From Shewanella jiangmenensis (GTDB taxonomy: Bacteria; Pseudomonadota; Gammaproteobacteria; Enterobacterales; Shewanellaceae): 64,000 bases of DNA. Location: positions 372,001 through 436,000 of the forward strand of contig NZ_JAHEPS010000002.1 in assembly GCF_018596335.1 (NCBI RefSeq). Reading direction: 5' to 3'. Position numbers and translations under genes: made by a program. This document shows positions 54,701 to 62,246 of the stretch, piece after piece; positions within the stretch are counted from its first letter, which is position 1, and the number at the start of each line of letters is the position of its first letter. Under the pieces are notes generated by a model. That model saw only the letters and a list, made by a program, of their open reading frames with translations, had not been told where the DNA came from and searched no databases.

Positions 54701-54851
54701 CGTTTACGGCGGTATCCGTAACCTGTTTGATAACCAGGGCCCATGGGTGCCATCCTCCGGCGTATTCTCAAGCGGTAATGGTAACTACCACTCAGAATAC
54801 GGCGCGGGCATTGGCCGCTACGGCTTCCTGGGTGCTGAGCTCAAGTTCTGA
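51777..54851 (+). CDS. TonB-dependent outer-membrane receptor
   Basis: A 1024-residue receptor. The ATG at 51777 follows AAGGG and starts a signal peptide (1-26, ending AMAADE); the open frame extends 32 codons further. A TonB-box-like AIEKIAITGSRIKRDSF precedes the plug domain (about 50-170: LRNLGTDRTLTLIDGRR, IPTAMVDKVEIITGGASAVYGSDAIAGVVN). A 22-strand barrel follows and the chain ends GFLGAELKF. It has the form of the large Shewanella/Caulobacter-type receptors for organic substrates. It stands next to a DUF3612 regulator, so a fatty-acid or C2-compound substrate is possible but unproven. Confidence 0.9.
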   Translation: MKKTILTLAIQAAVLGTVPMVAMAADEVEVTKVASGSNQQASGEQAANGDDAAIEKIAITGSRIKRDSFSLATPMMGLSAEEISDSGLGSLSEILVDQIPSIAEGVSNTNSQSSVQNTGLSTINLRNLGTDRTLTLIDGRRVVSNSYSGNYVSLSTIPTAMVDKVEIITGGASAVYGSDAIAGVVNILTKQKGTGFEINAKGGETFEGGGREFTVDMGYGADFADNRGYLYASATYDKQYGLFATERERGLFESTYKYDEDQMCNTMKVSDPSVSGGYRYQCMREIGPQDWRERSNDITGGLFSYSDSAKKKYSGWYNESNQFSNDWSEERDGFNAAPLDILKVPEDSLNAAFKVDYDFSDELQAYAQVQFSKNNSFRGGAAEGQDYNDAEPYIDPVTGEPGTVAAGSIKKGNPFIPAEIAAVAAGSINWDRRFDEVGPVETDNERTTLRSWAGLKGYVFGDWSWDASVGYGKFEQRQQRVNEISIFKLKDALNAVYAADGSTIQCASEDARADGCVPINIFGTGSISAEAADYIRVNPYIHTDISQLNLMAYMNGELFEMPAGGAQAAFGVEYRRDTQSVSTDEEMRSLAVTFNDVPPFSGEVNVYEAFGEVNLPLLRDVVAAKKLDMDLSLRLADYSQKNIDLMSSYRAGIFWEPISNYAVRANYSRSQRAPNITELVSPPRGDYDSVIDICSGIDASTTGQIAENCRKDPGIAAAIAESGSYKDSGGSKYSPNAGNDELFEETADTYTLGFTVAPQFVPNLQLAVDYYDITVFDAISQFSNEDILALCYDSANYGDANGYCADITRDTEGQLTEIIQREQNLDEISTRGYDFSFTYKLELDAMGEFKLSGNWTHVLDYKVSYTAVSGEYFEDDYVGQLSSGIFEDKAGLSLTWTYVDLRIRWSTKYKGPMVDDYERMDDYLEALAANQAKLDAGTGGVENPETLSFYDYGSYITHDLSVSYTMDVARNTELRVYGGIRNLFDNQGPWVPSSGVFSSGNGNYHSEYGAGIGRYGFLGAELKF

Positions 54852-54890
54852 CGATTCCCCTGAACCTTTAAGCCGCGTCTGGCTCTCTTG

Positions 54891-54918
54891 GCCGCCTCCA
54901 TCGTGAGGCGGCTTTTTT
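54891..54918 (+). terminator. Terminator after the TonB receptor gene
   Basis: Stem GCCGCCTC / GAGGCGGC with a 6-base loop and a run of T. Confidence 0.87.
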
Positions 54919-54926
54919 ATTTATGA

Positions 54927-54944
54927 GTTGTCAGCCCTGACAAC
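54927..54944. repeat. Perfect 18-bp inverted repeat across the DUF3612 gene stop codon
   Basis: GTTGTCAG-CC-CTGACAAC is a perfect 8-2-8 palindrome covering the stop codon (complement of TCA at 54931-54933). It lies 9 bp past the terminator of the convergent receptor gene and has no T-run of its own. Confidence 0.6.
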
Positions 54945-56463
54945 CGCCATAGCAGCTTGGTTTACGCGGGCACACGGCGCCCCGTGAGCAGATGAGCCGC
55001 GCGCCCTTGTGGATGCCGCGTTCCACCCAGTTGATGTTAAGAATGCGGGCGATGCTGAGCAGCTGCTTGCGGATGGGCGCAGGAATTTGCCCCTGACCGC
55101 CGGCCTCGATGCAGTGGGTTTTAAGGGCCTCGGCGAGGGTGAGCGCATCCGTGCCCTGGGCATCAATGGCGGGATTGAGGTCAATGCCTGCGCACAGCAC
55201 GTGATGATTGCCGGCAAGATCCACCACCTTGGTGGACTCGCAGCAGTAAATCCGCGGGCTGCCATTCACATCGAGAATCGAAATCTGCGCCGAGGTGCCA
55301 TCGCTTGGCTCGCTTATCATCCGAAACACCGCCCAGTGCTGGCAGGGATCCGGCACCTGGCGCATATTGCCCCAGGGCAGCGGAATACCGTTACCGCGAT
55401 ACACAGCCTTGAGTTTGCCGGGGGCGTAGGCATCGAAATAGTGCCAGTGTGGGTAGGGCGAGACCACAGTCATACGCCGCATGGCCACCGAAGCCGACAC
55501 GCCGATTTTTTTATGAGTATCAATTTCATAGCCGCCGCGCTCCAGCAGCTGGCGAAACGGTACCTTGGGGCAAAGCAGCGCCCCGGCAAAGAAGCTTGAT
55601 TCAAAATCGCGCCAGGCGCCGAGTATGTCCTGGGCATTCACAGTCGATGACACTGCTTCAAATTCGCCATCGGCGGAGCCTATGCCGCGCCCGACCGCGA
55701 GCACACTCTTAAGGCCGTCTTTACTGTGCAGCACACAATGGCCTATGTGCACCGCCAGATCGTACTTGAGCCGCTCGGGGTTCTTTTTCAGGGATTCGTT
55801 GATAAAGATGTGTGATGGCGGCTCAAAGTAAGAGGTCACCAGCTGATGGGTCGGCACGCCGTTATCGTCCAGCTGATCCCGCGGCGCCTCAGTGAAATAA
55901 CGGATTTTCATGCCCATCCGCTTACAGATGTCCATCAGATCCTGGGGGCTCAGATTTAACTGTTTGGCACCCACCTCATCGGCGGCCCGCTCCAGATCCG
56001 GAAAGTGATTCTGATGATGCTCCTGATGGGCACGAATAAGCAGATGGGCAAACTGGCGGCCGCTGATCCCGGTCTGGGACAGCATCTCCGGAATGGCAAT
56101 CTGCAAAATATCCTTGGAAAACAAAAAGCCTGGCTCAAGCGCCATGCCGCTGATGCCACCGCGCCGACCCTTGTCCGGGGTGATGGCTTCATCGTCGGGG
56201 GCATCGTCCAAAAACCAGTCCGGCGACTTCTCAAACACCTTGGCTATCACCGTCAGCATGGCGGCGCTCGGCACCCGTTTGCCACGCTCTATCATCGACA
56301 AATACGACACAGAGGGCGCGGATTCGGCATCGATACGCACACAGCGGGACGACAGGTCTTCGATAGTTAAGTGGTTGCGTTTACGCAGGTTTCTGATTTT
56401 TGTGCCCATAAAATGCGACTGGCGCATCAGGCTTTTTTCACTGGCCATTTTTGTAAAATTCAC
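54931..56463 (-). CDS. XRE/DUF3612-type transcriptional regulator
   Basis: A 510-residue regulator. The N-terminal XRE helix-turn-helix (about 20-80) reads IRNLRKRNHLTIEDLSSRCV and YLSMIERGKRVPS. The central region resembles the ScfR/RamB class, with AVHIGHCVLH in place of a full HExxH. The C-terminal cysteines (C-x5-C-x5-C-x3-C in the last 20 residues) resemble the acyl-CoA-linked class. The start may be the GTG at 56463 or the ATG at 56448. Family members sit near glyoxylate or propionate genes, and here the divergent gene is a malate synthase G domain. Three 14-bp direct repeats overlap its start, suggesting autorepression. Confidence 0.78.
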   Translation of the reverse strand: MNFTKMASEKSLMRQSHFMGTKIRNLRKRNHLTIEDLSSRCVRIDAESAPSVSYLSMIERGKRVPSAAMLTVIAKVFEKSPDWFLDDAPDDEAITPDKGRRGGISGMALEPGFLFSKDILQIAIPEMLSQTGISGRQFAHLLIRAHQEHHQNHFPDLERAADEVGAKQLNLSPQDLMDICKRMGMKIRYFTEAPRDQLDDNGVPTHQLVTSYFEPPSHIFINESLKKNPERLKYDLAVHIGHCVLHSKDGLKSVLAVGRGIGSADGEFEAVSSTVNAQDILGAWRDFESSFFAGALLCPKVPFRQLLERGGYEIDTHKKIGVSASVAMRRMTVVSPYPHWHYFDAYAPGKLKAVYRGNGIPLPWGNMRQVPDPCQHWAVFRMISEPSDGTSAQISILDVNGSPRIYCCESTKVVDLAGNHHVLCAGIDLNPAIDAQGTDALTLAEALKTHCIEAGGQGQIPAPIRKQLLSIARILNINWVERGIHKGARLICSRGAVCPRKPSCYGGCQG

Positions 56464-56493
56464 ACTGTAAAATTTTTATTGTGAAATTGTAGT
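56452..56493. promoter_or_regulatory. Three 14-bp direct repeats at the DUF3612 gene start
   Basis: TGTAAAATTCACAC (56452), TGTAAAATTTTTAT (56466) and TGTGAAATTGTAGT (56480) repeat with a strict 14-bp period. The first overlaps the first codons of the regulator gene. They are likely operators for the regulator itself and may also control the divergent gene at 56606. Confidence 0.6.
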
Positions 56494-56605
56494 AAAAAAT
56501 AACCTAGACTAAAAATCAAGCGAAATTGACCGGCCGCCCGACCTGACCCTGTGCTGCCAACTGAGCCCAAACCGACAATAACATCCTGTGACCGAGGACA
56601 AGGCA

Positions 56606-57181
56606 ATGAACATGACCATGATGCATACCCAAAGCAATCAGCAGCAACTGACTCACTTCATCGGGGAAGCCATCGCCGCCGTGGTCAATGGTGCCAAACG
56701 TGGAGTGAGCCTCGACAGTGCCACCGGCTTTCTTGACCAGCGCTTTCCGCTTGCCCGTGGCTCGCACAAGGCGGTTAAGAGCTACGTGGTGTACTACCAG
56801 CATCTGCTGGCATTTTTTGACGATGGCAGCCACAGTGGACTCGAGCAGCCAGCCCAGTTTGTTGCCCTGTGTGGCCACCGCGAGAGCCCAGCCGCTCTCC
56901 TGCTGAAATCCGGCGATATTCATGTGGAGCTGACGCTGGATAAAAACGGCGCTATGGGAGCTGCCAACCCTGCCCATATCGAGGATATTCAGGTCGAGTC
57001 CCCCGGCTTTTGCCTGCGTGACAGTGACGAGTGCGCCACCGACGCTGTGAGTCAGTGCCGCAACTGGCTGAGCCTTTTGCATGCCGAAGCCTGTGAAGAA
57101 GCCTGCCGCCAGAGCCGCGAGCGCCGCTTTACCGCCAAAGATGGCGGCGAATACCGCCTTGCTGAATTGGGGATTTGGTAA
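56606..57181 (+). CDS. Stand-alone malate synthase G insertion-domain protein
   Basis: A 191-residue cytosolic protein. Residues about 45-135 align by eye with the alpha/beta insertion domain of malate synthase G (GlcB): FLDQRFPLARGSHKAVKSY, QPAQFVALCGHRESPAALLL, IHVELTLDKNGAMG, NPAHIEDIQVES. The next segment (DSDECATDAVSQCRNWLSLL, then RFTAKDGGEYRL) matches the start of the following barrel strand region, but the catalytic TIM barrel and C-terminal plug are absent; full GlcB has about 720 residues. The frame is intact with AAGG before the ATG and a terminator after. It is therefore either a maintained regulatory or binding protein or a trimmed relic. It is divergent from the DUF3612 regulator. 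Confidence 0.75.
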   Translation: MNMTMMHTQSNQQQLTHFIGEAIAAVVNGAKRGVSLDSATGFLDQRFPLARGSHKAVKSYVVYYQHLLAFFDDGSHSGLEQPAQFVALCGHRESPAALLLKSGDIHVELTLDKNGAMGAANPAHIEDIQVESPGFCLRDSDECATDAVSQCRNWLSLLHAEACEEACRQSRERRFTAKDGGEYRLAELGIW

Positions 57182-57228
57182 GCGCTGCCGCGGTTACCTG
57201 ACGTCAAAACCTGCCAAAACATAACAAA

Positions 57229-57261
57229 CAGGCCCGCATCTCAGCGGGCCTGTGGTTTTTT
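57229..57261 (+). terminator. Terminator after the malate synthase G-domain gene
   Basis: Stem CAGGCCCGC / GCGGGCCTG with a 6-base loop and a run of T. Confidence 0.85.
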
Positions 57262-57314
57262 GGCTTGTTATCGGGCGGCGCTTACATCGAGCTTTGGGTA
57301 AGCAAACCGACTGT

Positions 57315-57394
57315 CAGCTACGCAGCCAAGCGACTCAATCGAGCAGCCAAGCGGCTCAATTGAATGTCAGCGGCTCAATAGAGTGTCAGCGGCT
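57315..57394 (-). repeat. Four tandem copies (19-21 bp) spanning the GST stop codon
   Basis: On the minus strand, AGCCGCTGACACTCTATTG and AGCCGCTGACATTCAATTG (19 bp each) are followed by two 21-bp copies beginning AGCCGCTTGGCTGC and AGTCGCTTGGCTGC. The first encodes the last residues (SR) and stop. The change of unit length within one array shows two stages of duplication. Confidence 0.85.
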
Positions 57395-58060
57395 TTGGCG
57401 AAAATCAGCCAGGATCTCCCCGGCCTCCAGCGCTTCTTTTTCATGTTCATCATCGCGCCATGGCTCAGCAAGCGCCGCCTGATACCAGCTTTGCATGCCC
57501 TTGAGGCCAAGCAGAGTGTCGATATAGGCGCGGGATTGATTCGACAGTTCAGGCGCGTAGGTTTGGGCACGAAACGCAATCGGCGCAAAAAACGCATCCG
57601 CCGCACTGAATTTGCTGCCCGCGAGAAACGGGCCGCCAAAACGCTCAAGCCCTTCCCGCCACAGGGCATCCATTCTGGCCCATTCAGCGAGGAGGGCGGC
57701 TGGCGTCGCGTTGAGCTTTATGCGCAGGCCGCAGTTCATGGAGCACAGTGAGCGAATAGCGCCAAAGCCTGAGTGCATTTCGGCGCTGGCGCTGCGTGCA
57801 AAGGCGCGCGCTGCTTTATCGGCAGGCCACACAGACGGATGGCTTTCGGCAAGATATTCAATGATTGAGAGCGAGTCCCACACCCGAATATCGCCATCCA
57901 CCAGGCAGGGCACCTTGGCGGTGGGCGACACTGCACTGAAATCCTTTTCGCCAAAGGGCAGCAGAATTTCATCAAAGCCGATGCCAAGCTCGGTCAGAAG
58001 CAACCAGGGGCGCAGCGACCAGGATGAGTAGTTTTTATTGGCGATGTACAGGGTTGGCAT
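57386..58060 (-). CDS. Glutathione S-transferase family protein
   Basis: A 224-residue protein. The thioredoxin-fold N-terminal domain has NYSSWSLRPWLLLTELGIGF, AKVPCLVDGDIRVWDSLSIIEYLAE. The helical C-terminal domain contains AADAFFAPIAFRAQTY. The ATG at 58060 follows AAGGAG; the open frame extends 16 codons upstream. The SSWSLRPW active-site motif suggests a Ser-type catalytic residue. Its substrate is unknown. It is the downstream neighbour of pepP on the same strand, with a terminator between. Confidence 0.85.
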   Translation of the reverse strand: MPTLYIANKNYSSWSLRPWLLLTELGIGFDEILLPFGEKDFSAVSPTAKVPCLVDGDIRVWDSLSIIEYLAESHPSVWPADKAARAFARSASAEMHSGFGAIRSLCSMNCGLRIKLNATPAALLAEWARMDALWREGLERFGGPFLAGSKFSAADAFFAPIAFRAQTYAPELSNQSRAYIDTLLGLKGMQSWYQAALAEPWRDDEHEKEALEAGEILADFRQSR

Positions 58061-58110
58061 GTGAAGCTCCTTATCAGTTAAGCCGTGGTTGCTGTTTATA
58101 TGGCACACAT

Positions 58111-58136
58111 AAAAAAAGCGCCCGCAGGCGCTTTTT
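58111..58136 (-). terminator. Terminator between pepP-like and GST genes
   Basis: Stem AAAAAGCGCC / GGCGCTTTTT with a 4-base loop; the T-run on the minus strand ends the aminopeptidase transcript. Confidence 0.85.
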
Positions 58137-58137
58137 G

Positions 58138-59937
58138 TTAAATCGCTTGGGTGGCCCGCTCAAGCCAGGCGAGCTCATTGCCGGACATGCGCGGCGACAG
58201 CGCGGCAAACACCCGGGCGTGGTAAGCATTGAGCCAGCTTATTTCATCGGCACTGAGCAGCGCCTTATCAATCAGGCGGGTGTCGATGGGGATAAGCGTC
58301 AGCGCATCAAACTCATAGGTTTCACGTTCGGCGCCTTTCAGCGCCTCACAGTGGCGCACCACTATCAGGTTTTCGATACGAATGCCAAAGCCGTCGGCGC
58401 GGTAGTAGCCCGGCTCGTTTGATACCACCATGCCCGGCAGCAGTGCGACGCCATTGCTGTTTTTGGCGATGCGCTGCGGCCCTTCGTGCACACTCAGGAA
58501 GTGACCCACACCGTGGCCTGTGCCATGGTCATAGTCAAAGCCGTGTTGCCACAGGTACTGGCGGGCAAAGGCATCGAGCTGCTGGCCCGTGGTGCCCTTG
58601 GGGAAGCGGGCTTTATCGAGCGCGATATGGCCCTTGAGCACTAAGGTCACCATCTTTTTGTGCTCACCTGTCACTTCGCCGATGGCGAGGGTGCGGGTCA
58701 CATCTGTGGTGCCATCCAGATACTGGGCGCCCGAATCCACCAAATAGATGCTGTTCTGGGTGAGCCTGGCTGGCGTGCCATTGTTGTGATTGTAATGGCA
58801 CATGGCGGCGTTGGCACCGGCGGCAGAAATGGTATCGAAACTTGGCTCGCGGTAGAGCGGGTCTTCGAGGCGGAAGCTCTCAAGCTTGTCGGCAAGCTCG
58901 GCTTCATCGTACAGGCGACCGGCGGCCACTTCGCCATCAAGCCAGGCAAGGAAGCGGCTTACGGCCACGCCATCGCGAATGTGGCACTCGCGCATGCCCT
59001 TGAGTTCAGAATCGTTTTTGGCCGCTTTGGGCAGCGCTGCCACATCGAGCGCCGCAATCAGCTTGGCGCCGGCATCCCTTGCTGCAAGCTGACTGGCGGC
59101 GTTGCTGCTGGCAGGATCGGCCAGCAGTTTTTTGCCGCTTAAGGCGCCAAGGGCTTCAGCTAACGCCGATTCGCTCGCCACTGTCACGCCTTCGCCCACA
59201 TGCTGGTTAAAGCCTTCGGGGATTTTGGCGGTATCGACAAAAAGCTGCATGCGGCCATCCTGCCACAGCAGCGCCGAACCCAGCACCACCGGCAGGCGCG
59301 GCACATCAAAGCCGCGAATGTTCAAAAGCCAGGCGATGGAGTCGAGCGCGGTAATAAGCGCCACATCGCCGCCGCTCTTTTTCACCAGTGCGCCGATTTC
59401 GCTGCGCTTCTCGCGGCTGGTTTTACCGGCAGACGCATCGCTGAAAAGATGCAATTGTTTAACTGCGGGCACAGGGCGGTCATGCCAGTGGCTGTCGATG
59501 GGATTGGCTGTCACGGCAACAAGCTCAATGCCGGCTTTATCGAGCACGGCTTTAGCCTGCTCGTACCAGGCCAGGGTGTGCATGCGGGCATCAAAGCCGA
59601 CGCGCGCGCCTTCGCTCAAGGTCTCGGCCAGATACTGGGGTTGTGGGGTGTCGGTCAGGCTCTCGTAGGCATACAGGCGCTCATCCACCTGATCGCGCAC
59701 CTGCACTGTGTAGCGACCATCAACAAAAATCGCCGCGCTGTCTTTCATCACTATCGCCATACCGGCCGAGCCGGTAAAGCCGGTGGCCCAGTAAAGGCGC
59801 TCATTATGTTCGGGCACGTATTCACCGAGGTATTCATCGGCGCGGGGGATGATAAACGCATCGAGCTTATCCTTGGCCATGCTGGTTCGGATGGCATCGA
59901 GACGTCTGGCGATTTCGGTACTTGGGATGGCTGACAT
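58138..59937 (-). CDS. M24B aminopeptidase P family protein
   Basis: A 599-residue Xaa-Pro aminopeptidase-like enzyme with three domains: two creatinase-type N-terminal domains (about 1-130 and 150-300) and the pita-bread catalytic domain (about 315-540). Metal ligands are visible as D-x10-D in VDSGAQYLDGTTDVTRT, His in GTGHGVGHFL, Glu in VSNEPGYY and Glu in RIENLIVV. A C-terminal extension ends ATQAI. It lacks a signal peptide, so it is cytosolic. AAAGG stands before the ATG. Confidence 0.9.
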   Translation of the reverse strand: MSAIPSTEIARRLDAIRTSMAKDKLDAFIIPRADEYLGEYVPEHNERLYWATGFTGSAGMAIVMKDSAAIFVDGRYTVQVRDQVDERLYAYESLTDTPQPQYLAETLSEGARVGFDARMHTLAWYEQAKAVLDKAGIELVAVTANPIDSHWHDRPVPAVKQLHLFSDASAGKTSREKRSEIGALVKKSGGDVALITALDSIAWLLNIRGFDVPRLPVVLGSALLWQDGRMQLFVDTAKIPEGFNQHVGEGVTVASESALAEALGALSGKKLLADPASSNAASQLAARDAGAKLIAALDVAALPKAAKNDSELKGMRECHIRDGVAVSRFLAWLDGEVAAGRLYDEAELADKLESFRLEDPLYREPSFDTISAAGANAAMCHYNHNNGTPARLTQNSIYLVDSGAQYLDGTTDVTRTLAIGEVTGEHKKMVTLVLKGHIALDKARFPKGTTGQQLDAFARQYLWQHGFDYDHGTGHGVGHFLSVHEGPQRIAKNSNGVALLPGMVVSNEPGYYRADGFGIRIENLIVVRHCEALKGAERETYEFDALTLIPIDTRLIDKALLSADEISWLNAYHARVFAALSPRMSGNELAWLERATQAI

Positions 59938-60126
59938 GGAAGACCTTTTTGCTTGTGAGTTGCCCCGGTGCCTTTGCCCTGGGCTTATCTGTGTCGCTGG
60001 ATTATCGCAACCGCAGCCAAGGGCTGCAACCGGGTTGAAATTGAAAAGCGCTAACGTTGGCGCTTGACCTGAGTGTTACCCGGATGTGTATCCTGTGTAA
60101 GTCATTGTTTGAAGGAAAAAGAATAA

Positions 60127-61320
60127 ATGCCACGAAATGTATGGCTGCTGATGCTGGCGCAGGCGGCATCGATGAGCGCAACCCCCATCATGGTGCTGCT
60201 TGGCGGATTGGTGGGTGCGGCGCTGGCGCCATCGCCTGAGCTTGCCACCGCGCCGATTGCGATTATGGTGCTGGGGCTTGCAAGCTCGGTTATTCCGGTT
60301 GGGCTGCTTGGGCGCCGTTACGGGCGTCGGCGGGTGTTTTTGCTTGGCAGCCTGGTCGGTGCGCTGGCGGGACTATTAGCCGCAGCCGGGGTTTATCTCA
60401 ATCATTTTGGCTTGTTTTGTCTTGGCGCTTTGCTTCTGGGCGCAGCAGGCGCTGTGGTGCAGCAATACCGTTTCGCCGCCATGGAATCGGTGGCGCCTGC
60501 GGATGCGCCGCGCGCTGCATCAAGGGTGCTGCTTGGTGGGCTCGTGGCGGCTGTGCTGGGGCCGGAGCTTGCGCTTTTGGGTTCCTCTGTTATCGAAGGC
60601 AGTTACGCCGGCGCCTTTTTGCTGCTGTCGCTGATAGCGCTTTGTGGCGGGGCCATTCTTTGGGGCTATCGCAACGATGCCCAGTGGCAGGCGGCTGCCG
60701 ACAGTCAGCAGCCGGAGCCTGAGCGCAGCTTTGGAGAGCTTATGTCACAGCCGGCGTTGTGGGCCGCCCTTGGCGCTGCCGCCATAGGCTACGGCATGAT
60801 GAGCCTGATCATGACCGCCACGCCGCTGCACATGCACCATATGGAGCATCACTCCCTCGCCGATACCAAATGGGTTATCCAGAGCCACATTATCGCCATG
60901 TATTTGCCATCGTTTTTCAGCGGTTTGCTGGTGGCACGTTTTGGTCATGGCGCCATGATGCTGCTGGGGCTTGCTGCGTATGGCGCGACCATCATGATGG
61001 CGCTGTCCGGCAGCGCGCTTTTGAATTACTGGACGGCGCTGGTGCTGCTTGGCATTGGCTGGAATCTTCTCTTTGTTGCCGGTACCTCGCTGCTGCCGGC
61101 TTGTTATAGCGGCGCCGAAAAATTCCGGGTGCAGATGACCAATGACTTTGCTGTGTTTGGTTTCCAGGCACTTGCGTCCCTCGGCGCAGGCTATTTGCTC
61201 AGCGGTCTTGGCTGGCGTGTGCTGCTGGTGGCCTGTATCCCGATGATAGGGCTGCAACTGGCGTTGCTGGCAGCATGGAAATACAGCAAAAGCAGAGTGT
61301 TACCTATTGCTAACAATTGA
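60127..61320 (+). CDS. MFS transporter
   Basis: A 397-residue inner-membrane transporter of the major facilitator superfamily with about 12 helices in two halves. The loop 2-3 signature is present in GLLGRRYGRRRVFLLG. The central loop lies near residues 190-205. Substrate unknown. GAAGGA precedes the ATG. It is divergent from the aminopeptidase gene and followed by the ROK gene 84 bp later. Confidence 0.85.
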   Translation: MPRNVWLLMLAQAASMSATPIMVLLGGLVGAALAPSPELATAPIAIMVLGLASSVIPVGLLGRRYGRRRVFLLGSLVGALAGLLAAAGVYLNHFGLFCLGALLLGAAGAVVQQYRFAAMESVAPADAPRAASRVLLGGLVAAVLGPELALLGSSVIEGSYAGAFLLLSLIALCGGAILWGYRNDAQWQAAADSQQPEPERSFGELMSQPALWAALGAAAIGYGMMSLIMTATPLHMHHMEHHSLADTKWVIQSHIIAMYLPSFFSGLLVARFGHGAMMLLGLAAYGATIMMALSGSALLNYWTALVLLGIGWNLLFVAGTSLLPACYSGAEKFRVQMTNDFAVFGFQALASLGAGYLLSGLGWRVLLVACIPMIGLQLALLAAWKYSKSRVLPIANN

Positions 61321-61404
61321 TTTATTCAAGCCCCCTGCTGGCAACACTGTGTTAAACTTCACTATCCCTGCTCGGGGTCAGAGCGGGAAGTATCAGTGGA
61401 GTAG

Positions 61405-62187
61405 ATGATGCAAACATTAACACTCGATGTGGGGGGAACCGTGGGTCTGTTTGAACTCAGGCACAACGGTCACACAGAACAATACAAATTCCCCACCGGT
61501 GATGGTTTCGCGCTGCGGGATTTGAACGAACAAATTCAGGCGTTTGAACAGGATTTTGGGCTCGAAAACTACCGGCTGGCGCTGGGGGTTCCCGGGCTTG
61601 TGCGTGAAAACCGGCTGGTTACCTGCAAGTCGCTGCCGGGGCTGACGGGGCTTAACCCGGCGCAGCTGCAGTGCAGCGCAGAGGTCGCTTTTATCGTTAA
61701 CGATATGGACGCCGGCATTCAGGCTATTGCCGATCCCAGGCACGACTGCGAGGTGTTGGTGACCTGCGGCGCCGGTGTGGGAATGGCGATTGCCATGAAC
61801 GGCAAGCTCTTCAGCGGTGCTAGTGGTTTTGCCGGTGAGCTTGGCCACTGCCGGATCATGACCGAAGGCGGCGAGTTCAGCCTTGAGCAGCTTGCCTCGA
61901 ACGAGATCCTCCGTGGTCGTAAACAGGCGAGCAGTGACGAGATGCATCAGGCCGGCATGTACCTTGGGATGGGGCTTGCCTGGGTGGTGAATCTGTTTAA
62001 CCCCAACCGCATCTGGCTTGCCGGCAGCATGATTAACGGCGCCGAGTTTTACCGTGGCTGTATCGGCAGCCTCAAGGACATGGCACTTGGCGCGCCGCTG
62101 GCCAATTGTCAGGTGCAGCGGGTGGATGATATGGAAACCCTGGTGTGCCGTGGTTTGGCCGCCATGCTCGAGAAAACCCCGTCATAG
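61405..62187 (+). CDS. ROK-family protein
   Basis: A 260-residue protein of the actin-like ATPase clan. The phosphate-1 motif is DVGGT (residues 8-12), with NDMDAG, CGAGVGMAI and ASGFAGELGHCRI. The last is the ROK-type GEIGH site, but the usual zinc motif CxCGxxGCxE is missing, so zinc binding and kinase activity are doubtful or altered. A sugar kinase role is the family default. GGAG precedes the ATG. Confidence 0.75.
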   Translation: MMQTLTLDVGGTVGLFELRHNGHTEQYKFPTGDGFALRDLNEQIQAFEQDFGLENYRLALGVPGLVRENRLVTCKSLPGLTGLNPAQLQCSAEVAFIVNDMDAGIQAIADPRHDCEVLVTCGAGVGMAIAMNGKLFSGASGFAGELGHCRIMTEGGEFSLEQLASNEILRGRKQASSDEMHQAGMYLGMGLAWVVNLFNPNRIWLAGSMINGAEFYRGCIGSLKDMALGAPLANCQVQRVDDMETLVCRGLAAMLEKTPS

Positions 62188-62221
62188 TGGCTTCTGAATC
62201 GCTGGGTTAACCCGCAAAGAA

Positions 62222-62246
62222 AACGCCGCATCGCGGCGTTTTTTTA
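62222..62246. terminator. Bidirectional terminator between the ROK and ankyrin genes
   Basis: Stem AAAACGCCGC / GCGGCGTTTT with a 3-base loop and a seven-T run. It overlaps the stop of the minus-strand ankyrin gene. Confidence 0.85.
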
